A stretch of 64,000 nt of DNA from Stramonita haemastoma (Eukaryota > Mollusca > Gastropoda > Neogastropoda > Muricidae): contig CM060318.1 of NCBI GenBank assembly GCA_030674155.1, forward strand, positions 69,561,517-69,625,516, read 5' to 3'. The stretch's first letter is position 1; every line of letters starts with the position of its first letter. Below, one piece after another: positions 1 through 64,000 of this stretch. Below the pieces are notes generated by a model, which saw only the letters and a program-made list of their open reading frames with translations, was not told the DNA's origin and searched no databases. A program made the translations under genes and the position numbers.

Positions 1-298
1 TTCTTGGGATTAAAGTAAATGCTACATCCTCTGTGATGTTCAACGGTCACATATCTGACTTTTGATCAAGACAGGAACACACAAGGGTGATTGCTTTTCT
101 TATATAGCCATTAAATTAGGCCGTGTTCAAGGCTAACAGGACTACACATCCCACAATACACAGCAAGTTTTCCGTCTCTTCCTTCACTCTGACCTAGCAA
201 AGAGGAACACAGTTTAATAGACAGTTCACATCTTTAAAATCTTATCCAGTTTTCGAAAACACCAACCAAACACATCAAATGACAGAACAACGTCTCAC
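1..298. other. Intron 59 (partial), no feature seen
   Basis: Unique-looking AT-rich intron sequence downstream of the last exon. I see no further dynein coding block and no recognisable repeat. Confidence 0.5.
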
Positions 299-59268
<58,970 letters not shown>

Positions 59269-59470
59269 GGGCAGATAGAAATACTACAGCTGATAGGAGA
59301 CAATGATGGGGGGAGAGACAAGGAGAGAAGATGAATATTCATCCCAATTAGGACCGACTGTTTTGGCTTCGTTTGCTGTTTCTACTTGGGTGACAGGACA
59401 CAGAGACGGGGGATGATTAACTAGTGACAATGACCGCAAGATTCTCAGGATAAAGTTTTTATCCATATTT
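59269..59470 (-). other. Probable 5'UTR / upstream leader of the dynein gene
   Basis: This stretch lies directly upstream of the start codon and is more GC-balanced than the flanking repeats. It contains a 60-codon open frame (59466 to 59284) ending in a TAG five codons before the dynein ATG, in the same frame. I see no TATA box or clear initiator. The transcription start site cannot be placed. Confidence 0.4.
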
Positions 59471-59779
59471 ACATCAGCTGAATCAGATTATTCTGTGAAT
59501 GATTTTTAACTATTTGCTTTTTTTTTTATAGGTCCTCAATGTTATGTATGGATCTGCAGTAGGAGGAAAGCAAAGGAGGAGGGGGGAAGGTGAGAGAAGA
59601 AGGGGGAAGCAGATAGCCAAATAAGCTATATTAAAAAAAGGCTCTCTACCAGAGAACATCAAAGAGATGGAAGGATAAAATGTGAAAAATACAATAAGTT
59701 TTTAAAAAATATTAAGTATGACAATTTTTTTTTTAAAGACCTTTCTCCTTTAAATTACTTCAATGTAAAACTGAGTAGC

Positions 59780-59845
59780 AGAGACTCAGTATGCAAGCAT
59801 GCACGCACGCACGCACACCACACACACCACCACACAACACACACA

Positions 59846-59876
<31 letters not shown>

Positions 59877-59954
59877 CACCATGCTAAATTGCTGCATAGA
59901 CTTGATATTTAATAAATTATATACTGGATGAAATAATCATTCTTAGAATGTGTG

Positions 59955-60048
<94 letters not shown>

Positions 60049-60066
60049 TGTTTGTGTGGTGTGTGT

Positions 60067-60102
<36 letters not shown>

Positions 60103-60660
60103 TGTGTGTGTGTGTCGTGTGTGTGTGGTGTGTGTGTGCGTGTGTGTGTGTGAGTGAGTGTAGAGGAAGAGGAAGTGTGTGTGTGTGTTGTGTGTGTTTG
60201 AGTGTGTGTGCATGTGTTAATGCATTATATGTGTGTGTGTATGATGTGCATGTGCAGACAGACATGGATGTGTGTGTGTGTGTGTTGTGTGTGTGTGTTG
60301 TGTTGTGGGTGTGTGATGTGTTGTTTTGCAGTGTTGACGTGTTTGTGTAAATGCTATTCAACATGTACATATGCTGTTGTCTGTGCTGTGTGTGTTGTGT
60401 GTCTGCTGTGTCTGTTGTGTCTGTTGTTGTATGTATGTATGTGTGTATGAATGTGAGGTGTTTGTTAAATATAAATGTAATATGTCTGTCTGTCTGTCTG
60501 TCTGTGTCTGTCTGTCGTGTTGTGTGTGTGTGTGTGTGTTGTTTTGTGTGTGTGTGTGTGTGTGTGTGTTCTGTGCTGTTGTGTGTAGTGTGTGTGTGTG
60601 TGTGGTGTGGTGTGTGTGTGTGGTGGGGTGTGGGGGGGGGGGTCTGCAAGCATGCGTACA
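59780..60660. repeat. (CA)n then (TG)n compound satellite upstream of the gene
   Basis: CA runs up to 59880, then 700 bp of TG-rich repeats including pure (TG)n from 59957 to 60044 and (CTGT)n near 60485. Sits 0.5-1.4 kb upstream of the start codon. Confidence 0.95.
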
Positions 60661-60779
60661 TGTGTGTAGAAATTGATCTAAAATTCTCTCTCTCTTCTTG
60701 CTTGCTCTCAGCTCTCATCACTCTAATCTCCTCTCTTCTCTCTCTCTCTCCTCTCTCTCTCCTCTCACGCACTCCCTTT

Positions 60780-62285
60780 CTTATTCAAGACCAAGATAAA
60801 ACCCCCAAAAACAAAAACAACAACAACAAAAAAGCAGCATGTAAACAAATGTAACACTCAAAGAAGCCCCACACATAAAAAATCGACGATGCCTGTCCAG
60901 AAAGAGTCGGGCAACAAGAGAGGAACAAGCCCCCTGCTTAGCTGTCAGGGTCTGCAAGCGATAAGAACAGAGCACTGATGCATAAAACATGCTGACCCAA
61001 ATGACTCTGTCCTCCTTTCAATTACACAAGCCTGGCTTGGTGCACAGCCTGTCAGCCTGGTGTGACGGGATACCATCAGGACCGCTTGGCCCCTAACCCT
61101 GATTCCTGATCCCTGCCTGTCTGATGGGCCCCGATAGTCAATTGCTTCAGTGTTGTCTCTTTAAATTTTCAGGTTCAAATCTCCACACACACCTTTGATT
61201 CCCTTTTTCTGATCAAGGTGTGTCTGCAGATCGGTTGATGTCCTACTGCTGTCACGTGCATGTCATGTTAAAGATTCTGGACTGAGGTTTCAGTTCTGAT
61301 TAACCTTTGTTGTTGTTGTTTGTTTTTTTACAATAATGAAAAAATATATGTCAAAGAAGCACAATTACTGTCATTTCTGTAAACCATTGTTGTGTGTTAT
61401 ATATGGAACTTCCTTTTCAACAGGTGAATGGTAGACAGTGTCTGTACAAAATTCAGCATGCACTTGTTTCTGATGAACTTGCTTAAAGTGACAGTACATA
61501 GTTTTACAAACAGGAAACGAATTATACAAGGTCCACCTTGACTGTTCTGTCTTCCAGGACACACTATTCTGATGTATACATATTGCCAGACATGGGACAA
61601 GGCAAGTAGATACAGTGCTTTGTCACACAGTGTAAGCACTTCCTAAGGGCTTTCTAATAGCTGAGAGTGATAGTTTCATTAACTAATATCACAGTTTCCC
61701 TTTTTCCTTTTGGGGGCAGGGATAAGAGTTTAAGGTTAGGTAGGACTTTGACTTTTTATTTCAAATACATTTTTCACCTATTGCCTTCTTTTAACTAACA
61801 CACATTCTGGATCAACCCTCGTGTCTGTAACCCACCACACTAAATGATAAATACCATTATCTTGACAGTGTATTCCTGAATTTCTGCACAGAATTGATGA
61901 CAAACTGAAAAAGGAGAGTATGGCATTGACAGTTTGATTTCAGAGATAAGAAAAATTCCTATCCTAAATCCATCAAGCTTGTCACTGTAGAGTCAAACTC
62001 TGACTTTTGCATCCAGGGATGCAGATTACAGAAACAAAATACTGTCTAAAACTGAGCATGTTCCCAAAAGTTTAGGGTAAACGGGATCACAATCAAAACC
62101 ATCTCTATTTATGACAAATAAATGGCCTACACAAACACAAAAAGTAAGTCAAGTCAGAAACACTTTAATCATTTAATGAAGGGCAATTACAAGACTGACA
62201 GACATAATGATACGAATCATAATCTCAAAAACACACAAGAAAGCTGCATTTCTTACTGGTTCAAACATTCCAAGATAACTTCAAA
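60780..62285. other. Upstream region, no gene recognised
   Basis: Mixed-composition sequence with a GC-richer part at 60880-61140. No splice-flanked coding block or RNA gene is visible. It may hold regulatory sequence or a distant 5'UTR exon, but nothing shows this directly. Confidence 0.4.
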
Positions 62286-62296
62286 TAAAGATATCA

Positions 62297-62918
<622 letters not shown>

Positions 62919-62926
62919 TGGGATAG

Positions 62927-62990
62927 CCTGGTGGTTACAGTAATTGCGCTCATGATCAGCTGACCCAGTTTTATGATATACCATCCTTAT
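62927..62990 (+). repeat. SINE type B head fragment
   Basis: gggatagcctggtggttaca then gtaattgcgctcatgatcag, like the tRNA-derived head. The rest is absent or unrecognisable. Directly abuts the long CA tract. Confidence 0.65.
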
Positions 62991-63669
62991 TTGCCAAAAG
63001 AATGGTAATCTTCAGAAGGTATCTTATGATCCTAAAAACACACAGGACATATGTTTATACAGAAAGCAATGATAAAACACAGACTTTTTAATAGAGAGTA
63101 TGTAAGGATCAAAAGAGGACCATGAGGCTACACACTGAATACAAATACAAAATAAAGAGACATAATGAACTGTTTGTTCCTCATGTAATCTTAGACAGTC
63201 ACTGCATTATTGTCATCTGGAATTCTACCACATGAAGAACTCTTCTTCCCTTTCTCTACTACCCTCCCCCCTCCCCCCCCCCCCCCCCTTCCCCCGCTTC
63301 TATCCTGCCCTCTCTTGCCAAAGCACACTTCTCCCAACAACCATATGAGGGTCAGAACAAGCCCTTTGTTATGCTCTGAGTTGAGGTTTGGATTGTTGCC
63401 AACTTCAAACCAATAGATATGATTATAGCACTACGTGACAAAGTGTGATAAGAACATTGAACTTTTGGGGTGCTCTCCAAGAAACAAAACAGTCTGACAG
63501 GCCATGCATACTATTAGTACTTCTCAACTGTTTTGACACACACCTTTATACAAATGTGCATGTCACTGAAGTTGATACAACTACAGCACGTGCTCTTCTT
63601 TTGAACAACACTGCTACAGTATTCTTTAAAGTGAACCAAGCAAGGTCAGGTTCTAATTACATCAGTTCT

Positions 63670-63678
63670 AAAAAAACA

Positions 63679-63709
<31 letters not shown>

Positions 63710-63712
63710 CAC

Positions 63713-63744
<32 letters not shown>

Positions 63745-63745
63745 A
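63670..63745. repeat. (CA)n microsatellite
   Basis: CA run with a few slips. Confidence 0.95.
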
Positions 63746-63754
63746 AGATCAGAA

Positions 63755-63812
63755 CCTGTGGCCTTCTAGTCAGGAACCCAACTCACTAACCACTGCCCCA
63801 TGATGACTGGTG
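63755..63812 (-). repeat. tRNA-like SINE head fragment
   Basis: On the minus strand catggggcagtggttagtga, then ccacaggttctgatcttgg (B-box-like). Only the head remains, next to a CA tract. Confidence 0.55.
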
Positions 63813-64000
63813 GGGCTAGTCATCATTACTGTCATCATCATCACCATTATTATGATCATTACTGTTGTTAAAGGCTGAAATGATTCACAACCTACCTGTC
63901 CATGGAATAAAAACATTTACAAGTAAGAACTGATAAATGGATGGGAAGGAGACAGACACAGACAGACATCAAAATGGCACTCTAAACACAGAAACCCATG

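Noticed and set aside
60880..61150. A possible coding exon of a neighbouring gene upstream
   Set aside because: GC content is raised, but there is no open frame with splice sites and no recognisable protein similarity on either strand.

Overview
The window is eukaryotic nuclear DNA, dominated by one large intron-rich gene on the minus strand. I rebuilt 59 coding exons, from an initiator ATG at 59268 down to an exon at 299-396. Every boundary I placed is GT-AG, and the exon phases join without conflict. After allowing for a few single-base sequence breaks, the spliced reading frame is 9957 nt (3319 codons) and runs off the low-coordinate edge. The product is a single-headed inner-arm axonemal dynein heavy chain. 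It has an N-terminal tail, a linker, AAA1 to AAA5, the coiled-coil stalk with its microtubule-binding tip, and the start of AAA6. An EF-hand between AAA3 and AAA4 and a projected full length near 4000 residues point to the DNAH7 group (DNAH3 and DNAH12 are the nearest alternatives). The last 600-700 residues lie outside the window.

Layout. 64000-59500 is upstream sequence with very long (CA)n/(TG)n tracts and SINE heads, and no gene I can support. 59268-50500 encodes the N-terminal tail. About 49.9-41 kb encodes the linker region. 37.5-34.3 kb is AAA1, 32.7-29.2 kb AAA2, 24.2-19.5 kb AAA3, and 19.0-14.2 kb the EF-hand and AAA4. 13.2-7.3 kb is the stalk and microtubule-binding domain, 6.7-3.5 kb AAA5 and the segment leading to AAA6, and 3.1-0.3 kb AAA6.

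The introns are full of repeats: (CA)n/(TG)n microsatellites, VNTR-like minisatellites, and at least three tRNA-derived SINE types, two of which share a 3' tail. A further dispersed element ends in (CAA)n. The dense introns, repeat style and protein similarity suggest an invertebrate with motile cilia. A lophotrochozoan, possibly a gastropod mollusc, is my guess, but the taxon is inference only.

Two things stand out. First, several minisatellites begin exactly at exon edges and carry copies of the splice site plus the first or last codons of the exon. The clearest is an 11-copy 38-bp array that repeats the AAA3 Walker B motif (FVDDLN) with its acceptor. Second, seven exons carry frame-breaking indels at otherwise conserved positions, with a net deficit of 12 bases that restores one continuous frame. 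This looks like base-level assembly error rather than gene decay.
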